Source: a bacterium (lineage in GTDB: Bacteria; Myxococcota_A; Polyangia; Nannocystales; Nannocystaceae). From it: a DNA stretch of 64,000 bases. Numbering within the stretch: the stretch's first letter is position 1; every line of letters begins with the position of its first letter. Position numbers and translations under genes: made by a program. The notes under the pieces are model-generated. The model had not been told where the DNA came from. It did no database searches and saw only the letters and a program-made list of their open reading frames with translations. Below, piece after piece: positions 28,320 to 36,955 of this stretch. The DNA is taken from NCBI GenBank assembly GCA_024742475.1, contig JANSYI010000022.1, forward strand, positions 1 through 64,000, in the 5' to 3' direction.

Positions 28320-29171
28320 TCAGCCGGCTCGCCGCGATCGCAGGCGCTTGCGGCTTCGGCCGACCGTGAAGGTGCCGGCGGCGAGAAGGAGGAGCAGGCT
28401 CCACGGCGTCTCGCGCTGCCCCACCGCGCAGAACCCAGCAGCGGCAATGTCCGTCTCGACGCTGAGCCCGGCCTCCTCGAGCTGATCGACGCAGTCGAGC
28501 GTGTCATGGCCCCCCGCGACGTACTGCCCATCGCAATACACCGAACCGTGCACACCGCATGAAGCCTCGCAGTCTTGCAGTAAGACCTGCTCGCACGCAG
28601 CCCACGCGTCGGCCTGGCATCCGAGCTGGCAGTCGAAGTTCACGGTTGCTGAGCACGAACCGAAGCAGCACTCCTCGCAGTGCGCCATGCAATCGGCGTC
28701 GACCGGCAGGGCAGCGCAAGCGTCCGCGCACTCGACGTCGCAGGTGGCTTCGCAGGACGCTCGGCATTGGGCGGGATCGGCCGCGTCGAAGCAGGTGTCC
28801 ATGCAACCCGTCGCGCACTCGTCGGCGCACTCGGAGTCACATTCGACATCTTCGACTTGGCATCGCATCTGGCACTGCGCGTCGCAGTCGTTGGTGCACG
28901 AGACGTCGGCGTCGAGGTCGCATGTGGCTTGGCAGCTGGCCGCGAGCTCGGCCGCGCAGGCAAACAGCATGTCCCGGGGGTCGCACGTTGTTGCACAACC
29001 AACTTCCACGCGGTGCTCGCAGGACGCCTCGGCGTCGATGCGGACGCCGGAGCACGCTTCGGATGTCGTCGCCGCCATGGCGGAGGGGGCGGCGAGGAAG
29101 AGACAGGGGAGCAGGGCTAAGAACGGCAGGCGCACACCCGGTTGGACGCGTGCGGCAGCGCGACGAGGCAT
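28320..29171 (-). CDS. Cysteine-rich secreted protein with C-terminal membrane/sorting tail
   Basis: The 283-residue product has a signal peptide (LPFLALLPCLFLAAPSAMA). About 210 residues with roughly 34 cysteines follow, spaced mostly C-x3-C and C-x4-C (for example CDAQCQMRC, CMDTCFD, CEATCDVEC). The C terminus has a lone Cys (GFCAVGQRE), one hydrophobic helix (TPWSLLLLLAAGTFTVG) and a basic tail (RSRKRLRSRR). This layout resembles MYXO-CTERM-type sorting tails of myxobacterial surface proteins, although the exact motif differs. Heavy disulfide cross-linking at the cell surface is likely. The function is not recognised. Confidence 0.75.
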   Translation of the reverse strand: MPRRAAARVQPGVRLPFLALLPCLFLAAPSAMAATTSEACSGVRIDAEASCEHRVEVGCATTCDPRDMLFACAAELAASCQATCDLDADVSCTNDCDAQCQMRCQVEDVECDSECADECATGCMDTCFDAADPAQCRASCEATCDVECADACAALPVDADCMAHCEECCFGSCSATVNFDCQLGCQADAWAACEQVLLQDCEASCGVHGSVYCDGQYVAGGHDTLDCVDQLEEAGLSVETDIAAAGFCAVGQRETPWSLLLLLAAGTFTVGRSRKRLRSRRAG

Positions 29172-29251
29172 ACGGGGCCCGCCCCGGGGTGCAGCGCATC
29201 ACGAGGGTGTGCCCCCGGCAGACAGGGGTTACCCTTGCCGGGCCAGGGTGC

Positions 29252-31063
29252 TCAGCCGAGCGCGTCGAGCTGGGTGCGGATGCGGCTGAGCTCGCGCTCG
29301 AGCTCGTGGAGCTCCGACAGCGCCTTGGCGCGACCGGGTTCGGTCGGGTCGTGGTCGTCGAACTTGGGCGCGGGGGCAGACGCTTCGATCTCTTCGAGCC
29401 GGGCCTGGGCTTTGGCGAGGACGCCGCGCAGCTGCTCGCCGAGCGCGACGTTGGCGAGCTGCAGGTGCTCGTCGAGCGCGCCCATGTGCTTCTCGACGGT
29501 GGCGCGCACTTGGGCTCGGAACGCGTCGTCGGCGCTTTGAAGCGCCTTGGGGAGCTCCTCGAGGGCGCGTGCCCGAGCGTCCCGGAGCGATTTTTCGCGC
29601 AGCACGAGCGTGGTGAGGGGCCCGGCGATCGCCATCAAGAGGCCGGTCACGGCGCTGCCGAGGTACATGACGGCGGTGCCGGCGACGCCGATGGCGACCA
29701 GGCCGGCTTCGAGGACGGCGCTGGGCGGATCGACATAGATCGTCGGGCCGCGGAAGCCGAGGCGAAGCGTGGCGTGATACAGGCGGCGCCGGGCTTGCTC
29801 GCTGTGCGCGAGAATGGCCCTACGCGTCATCTCATCGAGCGCGGTACGGAGATCCTCGGCTTCCTTGCTCGCGAACTGCAGGTAGGCGTCGTGCAGCGCG
29901 CCCGCAAAGGGGCCCGTCAGGTGGCGCATGCTGATCGTCTTGAGCGCGTCCTTGGTCGACGACTCGAGCTCGGCGCGGAACTCGGCCTGTCGCTTGGCGC
30001 TCTCCTCGAGGATCTCGTCGCGCAACGCGTTCATCGTGTTGCGCACGCCGGTCATGTCGGAGCCGTACTTGACGAGGTCGTCCTCGAATCGCTCGATCTC
30101 CCGTCGCAGCGTCTTGGCTTCGAGGCGCAGGGCGTGCGCGGCGACCGAGGCGTTGTGGCCGAGCAACGACGCGTGGCGGACCAGCCCCGCACGTGCACGC
30201 AGCGGCAGAACCTCACGGCGAGCGGCCGCGAGTTCGACCAGTCGCTCGCGCAGCTTCTTGACCCCCGCGACGCCCGGGGTGTCTGCGTCGGGGTCGCGGC
30301 TGGCGGTGCGGGCGTCGGTGAGGAACAGCTCGAACGCTTTGTTGCCGTCTGCGCCGACGAGGGAGGAGAGGCCGTCTTCGATGTACTCGACGAGGCGGGG
30401 GCGCTCGCGCTCGGCGATCAGGTCGATGCGGTTGACCGCGAGCAGCAACGTCGCGCCCGAGTCGGCGAGTCCTCCGACGGCAGCCACCGCGTCACGCAGG
30501 AACGCCATCTCGGTGCGGTTGAGCAGCTGCGTCGCATCGAGGGTGAGGATGAGGATGTCTGCACGCGGCAGCTCGCCTCGGCTCACCGACGCGCGAAACT
30601 TCGCGATGTCGTTGATGCCCGGCGTGTCGACGAGCTCGAGCGACGGCGGGAGGACGCCACCGGAGACGTCGTACTCGAGCGTGCCTTCGTCGTCGGGGGC
30701 CGTCTCAGAGTCCTTGGTGAGCGGGCCCTTGGCGAGCCGGTTGAAGCGCTCGCTCTCGAGGGTGATGCGTGACTCGTCGTCGCGTCGAAGGTGCGGGCCC
30801 GGGTCATCGCCCTCGCGAACGATGACCGTGGCCCCGGTAGTCGGGGTGACCCCTGTAGGCAGGATGTCTTTACCGAGCAGGGCGTTGATGAGCGTGCTCT
30901 TGCCCTGCTTGATCTCGCCGAGCACGACGGCGCGGATTCGGGAGTCGGACAGGCGGCGTTCGGTGTCTTCGACGATCGTCTCGCCGAGTTCGGTGAGGCC
31001 GAGGTCGGTGGCGATGGTCTGCAGGCGGGTCGCGTAGTCGTTGAGCGCTTCGGCGGTGTTCAC
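29252..31063 (-). CDS. Dynamin-like GTPase with C-terminal membrane hairpin
   Basis: The 603-residue protein has G1 VVLGEIKQGKSTLINALLG (residues 47-65), a TPTTGATV switch, G3 LVDTPGIND (144-152) and G4 VNRIDLI (210-216). A helical region follows, with a hydrophobic hairpin near residues 455-500 (VLEAGLVAIGVAGTAVMYLG, AVTGLLMAIAGPLTTLVL) and a coiled C terminus. This matches bacterial dynamin-like proteins that insert a paddle into membranes. The GTG at 31063 overlaps the upstream gene's stop (GTGA), fixing the start and implying translational coupling with the M48-like protein. Confidence 0.85.
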   Translation of the reverse strand: MNTAEALNDYATRLQTIATDLGLTELGETIVEDTERRLSDSRIRAVVLGEIKQGKSTLINALLGKDILPTGVTPTTGATVIVREGDDPGPHLRRDDESRITLESERFNRLAKGPLTKDSETAPDDEGTLEYDVSGGVLPPSLELVDTPGINDIAKFRASVSRGELPRADILILTLDATQLLNRTEMAFLRDAVAAVGGLADSGATLLLAVNRIDLIAERERPRLVEYIEDGLSSLVGADGNKAFELFLTDARTASRDPDADTPGVAGVKKLRERLVELAAARREVLPLRARAGLVRHASLLGHNASVAAHALRLEAKTLRREIERFEDDLVKYGSDMTGVRNTMNALRDEILEESAKRQAEFRAELESSTKDALKTISMRHLTGPFAGALHDAYLQFASKEAEDLRTALDEMTRRAILAHSEQARRRLYHATLRLGFRGPTIYVDPPSAVLEAGLVAIGVAGTAVMYLGSAVTGLLMAIAGPLTTLVLREKSLRDARARALEELPKALQSADDAFRAQVRATVEKHMGALDEHLQLANVALGEQLRGVLAKAQARLEEIEASAPAPKFDDHDPTEPGRAKALSELHELERELSRIRTQLDALG

Positions 31064-32160
31064 AGGAGTCCCAGCCTTCGGGTCAGTCGTTGGTCGCAGC
31101 GGGCGAGGGGCCAGGCCTGGGCCAGCGCTTGCTCGCGCGCCTTGGCCTGGGCGACCGCATCCTCGGCGGCTTCGCGGGCTTGTTCGTCCTCGGCCTGCTT
31201 CGCGGCGAGGCGTTCGCCTTCGGCTTCGGCTTCTTCGACGGGGTCGCTGACGGAGGGCTCGGAAGCGCGGGGTGCCTCGTTCGGATGCTTGCTCTCGTCG
31301 TCGCCATCCGTGTCGGGTTGGGCCTCTTCGTGGTCGGTGGCGTCTCCGGCGGTGGCCTCGATCTTGGCGAGGCGTGGCGCGAGGCTCCACCCTTCGTGCG
31401 GACCGCTGAAGCGAAGCCGGGCGAGCAGGCGGGACTTCGAAAACTCCTCGACGGCCCGCAGGCGTTCGGCGAGGTCGGGTATCGGCGGCAGCCAGGGGAT
31501 CGCGGGGTCGGCGTGAGCTCGGAGCGCGTCCCTGGCCTGGTCGAGCTCGTTGACGGCGATGAGCCCAGCGCGGTCGGCCGAGAACACGCAGACCTTGGAC
31601 CACGGCCGAAGGAGCGTGCGAATGAAGCCCTCGCTGCGGCCCGATCGGTGCGCCATGAGGTGCGCTGCGAAGAGCGGGCCATGGTCGCACTGCAGGTGAG
31701 CGATGCCCGAGGCGAGGAGGAACGTCCGCTCGCTCTCGGGCAGCGCCTCGAGGCGGTCCTTGTCGATGATGAGCCAGTGCGAGCCACCCTTGGTCGTGCC
31801 CAACGGCGTGACGATGGGCCAGCGCTCCGCTACGGCAGGCTGCAGGACGCGGACCGAGGGCCAGGGCGCATGAAGCAGCCGCACGAGGCCCAGAAGGTGG
31901 TCCATGACCGCAGCCGACAGCGTGGTCCCAGGGGGCAGCAAGGCGTCGGCCGAGAGGTTGGTGATGAGGCCGTTCCACCGCCGGTCGACGGAACGCATCA
32001 GCGGGTCTCCGACGGTGCTGCGGTCGAGCCAGGCCGAGCGGCGCAAGTCGACTCCGTAGGCGTAGGTGGATCTCGCCAGGTGCTGCTCGTAGGCGAACTG
32101 CTCTCGGCGGCCTACGAGTTGCGCGATGTCGATTGCGGGCGTGGACACCAGGGGCAGCAT
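31060..32160 (-). CDS. Degenerate M48-peptidase-like protein with charged coiled tail
   Basis: The 366-residue product has a central part that follows the M48 metallopeptidase layout: WLIIDKDRLEALPESERTFLLA, a metal-site position, then WSKVCVFSADRAGLIAV. The HExxH motif is replaced by SGIAH (residues 151-155), and the glutamate expected before the SADRAGL segment is Val. Catalysis is therefore unlikely. The C-terminal 100 residues are acidic and then Ala/Glu/Lys-rich, predicted coiled coil. It is translationally coupled to the dynamin-like gene. The family call is from memory of motif spacing and moderate in confidence. Confidence 0.6.
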   Translation of the reverse strand: MLPLVSTPAIDIAQLVGRREQFAYEQHLARSTYAYGVDLRRSAWLDRSTVGDPLMRSVDRRWNGLITNLSADALLPPGTTLSAAVMDHLLGLVRLLHAPWPSVRVLQPAVAERWPIVTPLGTTKGGSHWLIIDKDRLEALPESERTFLLASGIAHLQCDHGPLFAAHLMAHRSGRSEGFIRTLLRPWSKVCVFSADRAGLIAVNELDQARDALRAHADPAIPWLPPIPDLAERLRAVEEFSKSRLLARLRFSGPHEGWSLAPRLAKIEATAGDATDHEEAQPDTDGDDESKHPNEAPRASEPSVSDPVEEAEAEGERLAAKQAEDEQAREAAEDAVAQAKAREQALAQAWPLARCDQRLTRRLGLL

Positions 32161-32356
32161 AGTGCGCGATCGCGCTGCCCTGACCGCAAAACCGGATTAT
32201 CGGGCTCCGCGAGCCATCCGACGCGCCCGATCCACCGGAATCGGCGCCGGACTCGCGGGCGCTGCGCGGACCTACATCTCCGCCGCCTCATCAGACAGGG
32301 TGTCGGCGCGCCGGTTGTTGCGAGAAATTGCCGGACCGCGGTACTCAGCTCGGCCT
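32161..32356. other. Divergent intergenic region
   Basis: This 196-bp gap separates the leftward M48-like/dynamin pair from the rightward TolA-like gene. It must hold both promoters. No clear sigma70 hexamers, operator or RNA structure was recognised. Confidence 0.4.
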
Positions 32357-34201
32357 ATGAGTGCGTTGGCGCGCGGGAACGATGCTGGGTTGGTCGAACT
32401 TCCAAAAGAGGTTTGGTCTCAGGGTTCCCGTCCGATGCAGGGGCGCCTGATTCGCTGGGCGTTGGCGGGGTTCATCGTCTCGCTCGGGTTCGTGTTCGCG
32501 GACCTGCCGATACGGCTGGGTGGCGTCGTGGTCGGCATCGTCGTCTTCTTCGGCCTCTTCCCGATCATCGACGGGCGGCTCGAGGCGCTCGGCAAGGAGC
32601 TCGCCGGTGCTGAGCGCGGCGAAGCGGGCGCGTTGATCAAGGGCCTCGAGGAGCGCTGGATCGTCGCGCGCTTCGCTCCGGCCGTGTGGGTGTCGGCGCA
32701 GAAGGGCCGGCTCAACATGATCAAGGGGGACACGCGGGCGGCGGCAGCCTCGTTCGCGGACGCGGCGCGCCAAAGCGGCGATGTTCACCAGCCGCACCTC
32801 GTTGGATCTCAAGCGCACGCGCTCGCGCTCAGTGGAGACCCCAAGGGGGCGCGGCAACTTCTCGTGGGCATGGAGGAGCGCAAGCAGCTGCGACCTCTGG
32901 ACGAGTTCAACCTCGGTGTCGCCTACGTCGAAGACTCCGGAAAGTCGGCGAGGGCCGTCGAGCTGCTCGAGTCTGCGCGCAGCGAACTCGGTGGTGGACC
33001 CCGCATCGACGCCGCGCTGGCGCTGGCGCTCGCCCGAGACGGACAGCGCGATGCGGCAGCCGAGTACCTCGAGGGCCTCGATGAGGACACCTTCGAGGCC
33101 GACGACGTGGCGAAGGCGCTGTTCAAGCGCGCCCGCCGGGCCGTGCGTCAGGCGGAGCCGAAGAAGAGCAAGCAAAAGGGCTCCGACGACGCCGAGGCCA
33201 CCGACAAGCCGAAGAAGGGGCGCAGCAAGCGAGACCGACGGAAGGAACGTCGGGAGAAGCGAAAGGCTCGCGGCGCGAAAGGGAAGAAGGGCCGCGCCTC
33301 GAAGGGCAAGGTGAAGCCCGAAGAAGCGAAGGCGGCTGAAGAAGCGAAGGCGGCCGAAGCAGCGAAGGCGGCTGAAGAAGCGAAGGCGGCTGAAGAAGCG
33401 AAGGCGGCTGAAGAAGCGAAGGCGGCCGAAGCAGCGAAGGCGGCCGAAGAAGCGAAGGCGGCTGAAGCAGCGAAGGCGGCCGAAGCAGCGAAGGCGGCCG
33501 AAGCAGCGAAGGCGGCCGAAGAAGCGAAGGCGGCCGAAGCAGCGAAGGCGGCCGAAGAAGCGAAGGCGGCCGAAGAAGCGAAGGCGGCCGAAGAAGCGAA
33601 GGCGGCCGAAGCAGCGAAGGCGGCCGAAGAAGCGAAGGCGGCCGAAGCAGCGAAGGCGGCCGAAGAAGCGAAGGCGGCCGAAGCAGCGAAGGCGGCCGAA
33701 GAAGCGAAGGCGGCTGAAGAAGCGAAGGCGGCCGAAGCAGCGAAGGCGGCCGAAGAGCGAGCCGTGAGAGAAGCCGAAGAGAGGGCGGCGGCGGAGAAGG
33801 CGGCCGCCGAGCGCGAGGCTCGGGCCCGCGCGGTCGCGGAGACGCTGGCTCGCTCCGCAACAGACGACGCCGATGCGGAGGCGAAGGCGGCCGAGGAGGC
33901 GAAGGCGGCCGCTCGGGCAGCCGCTGCGCGTGCGCTCGAGAAGGCCAAGGAGAAGGCGGCCGAGGACGCGCGGGCGGAGAAACCCCTGTTCGGCTCCGAC
34001 TCGCAGCCACTGTTCGTGCCCCCGCCGGTCCCGGCGTTCGGCACCACCAGCAATGGCAAGTCCGCGCCGACCCTCGAGACAAAGCCGGCTCCGCCCAAGG
34101 TCACCGCGCCCAAGGTCGCGGCTCCGCCGGTCACCGCGGACAAGCCCAGCAAGCCCGCGATCGACACCGACGGCTGGGACGACCTGTTCGGCGACGACTG
34201 A
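32357..34201 (+). CDS. Membrane-anchored TPR-like protein with long Ala/Lys/Glu helix (TolA-like architecture)
   Basis: The 614-residue protein has two closely spaced hydrophobic segments near residues 30-75 (WALAGFIVSLGFVFADLPI, VVVGIVVFFGLFPII). A TPR-like region follows (AARQSGDVHQPHLVGSQAHALALSGDPKGA), then a Lys-rich linker. Residues 322-465 are 24 tandem E-(E/A)-A-K-A-A units, a single long alpha helix like that of TolA, continued by degenerate units to about 540. The tail is Pro-rich. The ATG at 32357 gives the first sensible frame. A role bridging the periplasm is plausible, but no TolB/Pal/TolQR genes are nearby. Confidence 0.75.
   Translation: MSALARGNDAGLVELPKEVWSQGSRPMQGRLIRWALAGFIVSLGFVFADLPIRLGGVVVGIVVFFGLFPIIDGRLEALGKELAGAERGEAGALIKGLEERWIVARFAPAVWVSAQKGRLNMIKGDTRAAAASFADAARQSGDVHQPHLVGSQAHALALSGDPKGARQLLVGMEERKQLRPLDEFNLGVAYVEDSGKSARAVELLESARSELGGGPRIDAALALALARDGQRDAAAEYLEGLDEDTFEADDVAKALFKRARRAVRQAEPKKSKQKGSDDAEATDKPKKGRSKRDRRKERREKRKARGAKGKKGRASKGKVKPEEAKAAEEAKAAEAAKAAEEAKAAEEAKAAEEAKAAEAAKAAEEAKAAEAAKAAEAAKAAEAAKAAEEAKAAEAAKAAEEAKAAEEAKAAEEAKAAEAAKAAEEAKAAEAAKAAEEAKAAEAAKAAEEAKAAEEAKAAEAAKAAEERAVREAEERAAAEKAAAEREARARAVAETLARSATDDADAEAKAAEEAKAAARAAAARALEKAKEKAAEDARAEKPLFGSDSQPLFVPPPVPAFGTTSNGKSAPTLETKPAPPKVTAPKVAAPPVTADKPSKPAIDTDGWDDLFGDD
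33320..33751 (+). repeat. 18-bp in-frame tandem repeat, 24 units
   Basis: The unit GAAGAAGCGAAGGCGGCY (E-E-A-K-A-A) alternates with GAAGCAGCGAAGGCGGCC (E-A-A-K-A-A). The 432 bp equal exactly 24 units with no indel, so the reading frame is preserved. Synonymous differences are few (mostly T/C at the final base), implying recent expansion or gene conversion. Such arrays are prone to copy-number change. Confidence 0.95.
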
Positions 34202-34209
34202 TCGCTGAC

Positions 34210-35481
34210 TCAGCGGAGCCGGACGCCGTGCTCGGCGCACGCTTCGATCAGCGCGCGTCGGTTTCGCTTGCTGATGTGCCGCATCATCTTCTTGGCCGAT
34301 GACGCCTGGCCGAGCTGGCAGTGGGCCGTGACGACCAGCTGAAGCGCGGGCTGGTTGCGCTCGGTCTTGTTGCTCTGTTTGGCCAGCTCGAGCGCCTTCT
34401 CTGCGTTGCCAGCGTCGAGCGCTGCCTGGGCTTGTGCCGCCAGCTCGCCGGCGGTGAACCCCTCGACCTTCGCGCTGACGTCGACCCCCTCGTCGCGACA
34501 GCCGAGGACGGCCTTGGACCGCGCCTTGCTCCCCACGAGCTTGCGGAACGCTGCCCGAGCATCGGGGCCGCGTTGCAGCGTGCAGGCCGCGAGCGTCATC
34601 TCCAGCAGGGCGTCGTTGCTCGAGTCGCGCTCGTACTTCGCGGCAGCGACCGAGTACGCGTCTTGGGCGACAGCCTTGGGTGGGCCGTCTGCGGCCGGGG
34701 CCTCGGCGCTGGGCTCCGGTTGGGGCGGCGTTGGGAGCTCGACCTCTTCGCGGCCCTCGTCGGGAACGACCGAAGCCGGAGCCATTGCGTCCGTCGCGTC
34801 CTCGGCGGGTGCGCGGGTGCTGATGAAGATGCCCGCGCCGACGGCAAGCGCGACCGCGAGGCCACCGAGGATCCAAGGCATCGGGCTTCGCTCGCGAGGT
34901 GCGGGAGAACGGAGGTGGCTCGGGATCGCACCATACGCGCCGGTCAGCTTGGCCCCCACCGCGTGCTGCGGGGTGACGACCACGCCGGAGTCGGTGCTGA
35001 TCGCGGCTGCGGGCTCCGGCTCGTCGTCCTCGGACGGATCGAGCGGAACATCGTCGTCCATGATCTCGGCAGCGAGCTCGTCAGAGGAGGCCGGCAGCTC
35101 CTCGATCGCATCCCGCAGGGAGATCTTCGGTTGCTCGAGCACTGGACCCGAGCCGATGTCCTCTCGAACCTCGAGCACGGGTGTGTCGTCGAGGTCGTCG
35201 TCGAGGTCGAGGTCGATCTCCTCCTCGACCGCCGAGTGCCGACCCGAGTCGATCTGCGCGGGCATGCCCGATGCCCGATCGAGCGCTTCGGCCTTGGGGG
35301 CTTCGTCGCCGATGGCCCACGACGGAGGTGCGGGGAGGTTGGCGTCGCCGCCTTGGACCGTCATCGCCACCATCGACGTCGCCGCATAGGCGCCCGTCAT
35401 CAGCTCGCCGAGGGCGTCATGCCGGTAGTCGGCCGACTGCTCTCGGTCGTCGTCGTCGTGCTCGGGAGAAGCATCGTCCAC
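34210..35481 (-). CDS. Single-pass membrane protein with acidic N terminus and TPR-like C terminus
   Basis: The 423-residue product has an acidic cytoplasmic region of about 210 residues (EEEIDLDLDDDLDD). One transmembrane helix follows (PWILGGLAVALAVGAGIFIS). The C terminus has short helical repeats (AAQAQAALDAGNAEKALELAKQSNKTERNQPALQLV) ending in a conserved-looking Arg-rich segment. No catalytic motif is visible. It resembles the non-kinase halves of myxobacterial kinase/TPR proteins. It is convergent with the TolA-like gene, 8 bp apart. Confidence 0.65.
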   Translation of the reverse strand: MDDASPEHDDDDREQSADYRHDALGELMTGAYAATSMVAMTVQGGDANLPAPPSWAIGDEAPKAEALDRASGMPAQIDSGRHSAVEEEIDLDLDDDLDDTPVLEVREDIGSGPVLEQPKISLRDAIEELPASSDELAAEIMDDDVPLDPSEDDEPEPAAAISTDSGVVVTPQHAVGAKLTGAYGAIPSHLRSPAPRERSPMPWILGGLAVALAVGAGIFISTRAPAEDATDAMAPASVVPDEGREEVELPTPPQPEPSAEAPAADGPPKAVAQDAYSVAAAKYERDSSNDALLEMTLAACTLQRGPDARAAFRKLVGSKARSKAVLGCRDEGVDVSAKVEGFTAGELAAQAQAALDAGNAEKALELAKQSNKTERNQPALQLVVTAHCQLGQASSAKKMMRHISKRNRRALIEACAEHGVRLR

Positions 35482-35595
35482 GGTCGGCGAATCGTGACCC
35501 GTGCTCGGGCCCGAATCAATGCGTCCGTGCCGGCCTCGACGCAGGTTTCACGTGCGTCTTGGTCCCTACCGGGCGACACACGTGCTCGCGCCTAC

Positions 35596-35635
35596 AAAAA
35601 AGCCCGCGTACCAGTTTGGTAACGCGGGCTTTCTG
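35596..35635 (-). terminator. Intrinsic terminator after mglA
   Basis: AAAGCCCGCGTACC (about 35599-35612) pairs with GGTAACGCGGGCTTT (35618-35632) with a one-base bulge. On the minus strand the stem is followed by a run of six T. It lies about 20 bp beyond the mglA stop and would end the mglBA transcript. Confidence 0.85.
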
Positions 35636-35654
35636 CGTGTGAGCGGAGTCGCTC

Positions 35655-36242
35655 TCAGCTGCCTTTTCGAAGCTCTTGGAGCACTTGCTTGGCGAGCGCC
35701 TTGAGCGTGTCGAACACACCTGCGCCTGTGACGGCGACGGCCTCGAACTCGGGGACCTGCGTGGGGTTGAGCATCTCGGAGAGCTCTTCGACCGGCACGG
35801 CGCTGGGAAGGTCGCGCTTGTTGTACTGGACGACGTAGGGGAGCTTGTCGAGCTCGTAGCCCTGTTCGGTCAGGTTCTCGCGCAGGTTCTCGAGGCTCTC
35901 GATGTTGGCCTCCATCCGCTCCATCTGGGAGTCGGCGACGAAGCACACCCCGTCGACGCCCTTGAGGATGAGCTTTCGGCTGGCGTCGTAGAAGACCTGG
36001 CCGGGGACCGTGTAGAGGTGGAAGCGAGTACGGAAGCCTCGAATCTCACCCAGCGACAGCGGGAGGAAATCGAAGAACAAGGTCCGCTCGGTCTCGGTCG
36101 CGAGCGAGATCATCTTGCCCTTCGCGTCCTCGCGGGTCTTGTTGTAGATGTACTGCAGGTTGGTCGTCTTGCCGCAGAGACCCGGCCCGTAATAGACGAG
36201 CTTGCAGTTGATCTCTCGCGAGCTGTAGTTGATGAACGACAT
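35655..36242 (-). CDS. mglA: MglA, Ras-like polarity GTPase
   Basis: MglA is the small GTPase that sets the leading cell pole and drives gliding and type IV pilus motility in myxobacteria. The 195-residue product begins MSFINYSSREINCKLVYYG. It has G1 YGPGLCGKTTNLQYIY, the MglA-specific TVPGQVFYDASRKLILKG in place of the usual DxxGQ, and G4 VQYNKRDLPSA. It follows mglB by 21 bp on the same strand, the conserved mglBA order, and is closed by an intrinsic terminator. Confidence 0.97.
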   Translation of the reverse strand: MSFINYSSREINCKLVYYGPGLCGKTTNLQYIYNKTREDAKGKMISLATETERTLFFDFLPLSLGEIRGFRTRFHLYTVPGQVFYDASRKLILKGVDGVCFVADSQMERMEANIESLENLRENLTEQGYELDKLPYVVQYNKRDLPSAVPVEELSEMLNPTQVPEFEAVAVTGAGVFDTLKALAKQVLQELRKGS

Positions 36243-36263
36243 CCGTTCGACTCCCCCTTGTCG

Positions 36264-36743
36264 TTAGTCGTTGAAGAGGTTGTCGATGTCTGCGTCGGTG
36301 ATTTCCGAGAAGACGTCGTTCTTGGAGCTGGCGGCCTTCTTGTCCACCTCGTCGAGAATCTTCTCGAGTTCGCCGGTGGCTTTCTTGACGCGCAGCTTGA
36401 CCAGGCCCTGGGTCGTGTTCTTGTCGAAGAGCACGGCGAGGATCATTTTGCGTCCGACGATCGTCATGTGGACGCTCTTCCCCTTGCCCTCGTGAAACTG
36501 GCCGGTGAACTCTTCTTCCTCGATCAGCTTGGCGATGCCACCGGTGGCGGCGACGTTGCCAGCGACCAGGGAGCTGAGAGAGGTGGTGTCGAGGTCACTG
36601 GCGGAACCCGAGGCCGCAATGAGCTGGCCGTTCTTGTCGACGACGAGGATCGCCCGGGAGCGAGAGTCCTGCTGCAAGCGGTCGGCGACGTTCTGGATCT
36701 GCCGGACCTCTTCCTCGTACATCACGAGCTGCGGCGTGAGCAT
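36264..36743 (-). CDS. mglB: MglB, roadblock/LC7 GTPase-activating protein of MglA
   Basis: The 159-residue product is a roadblock/LC7 protein: ILVVDKNGQLIAASG, then SLSSLVAGNVAATGGIAKLI, and VHMTIVGRKMILAVLFDKNTTQGLVKLRVKKA. MglB stimulates GTP hydrolysis by MglA and marks the lagging pole. The C-terminal tail (DVFSEITDADIDNLFND) is acidic, as in myxobacterial MglB. AGGAG lies a short distance upstream of the ATG. A terminator upstream separates it from recR, so mglBA probably has its own promoter within 36744-36812. Confidence 0.95.
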   Translation of the reverse strand: MLTPQLVMYEEEVRQIQNVADRLQQDSRSRAILVVDKNGQLIAASGSASDLDTTSLSSLVAGNVAATGGIAKLIEEEEFTGQFHEGKGKSVHMTIVGRKMILAVLFDKNTTQGLVKLRVKKATGELEKILDEVDKKAASSKNDVFSEITDADIDNLFND

Positions 36744-36812
36744 GTTGTGTTGTGGCTCCTACTCGAGAATCGCAGTCGAGGGGATCGCCCTCGGACGGAA
36801 GTTCTGTGGGGC

Positions 36813-36839
36813 AAAAAGGCCGCGGCAACGCCACGGCCT
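36813..36839 (-). terminator. Intrinsic terminator after recR
   Basis: AGGCCGCGGC (36817-36826) pairs with GCCACGGCCT (36830-36839) with a single mismatch and a 3-nt loop. On the minus strand the stem is followed by TTTTT. It would end transcription of the dnaX-ebfC-recR run before mglB. Confidence 0.75.
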
Positions 36840-36955
36840 GACGTGCGAGGACGCTAACAGAACCACTGGGGCAAGTCTACGATCACCGACCGACGGCAGC
36901 CGCGGGCCCAAACCCGGCCCAATGGTCCCGTGGACGTCTCCCACCTACAGCTGCC

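Noticed and set aside
33320..33751. CRISPR-like periodicity
   Set aside because: Units are contiguous 18-mers in one reading frame with no unique spacers.
33148..34167. Minus-strand Ala/Ser/Phe repeat frame opposite the hexapeptide array
   Set aside because: It is the reverse image of the tandem repeat; the plus frame has a proper start, TPR-like region and tail.
35541..35556. parS-like GTTTCACGTG upstream of the membrane protein gene
   Set aside because: Only one half of the palindrome matches; the second half diverges completely.
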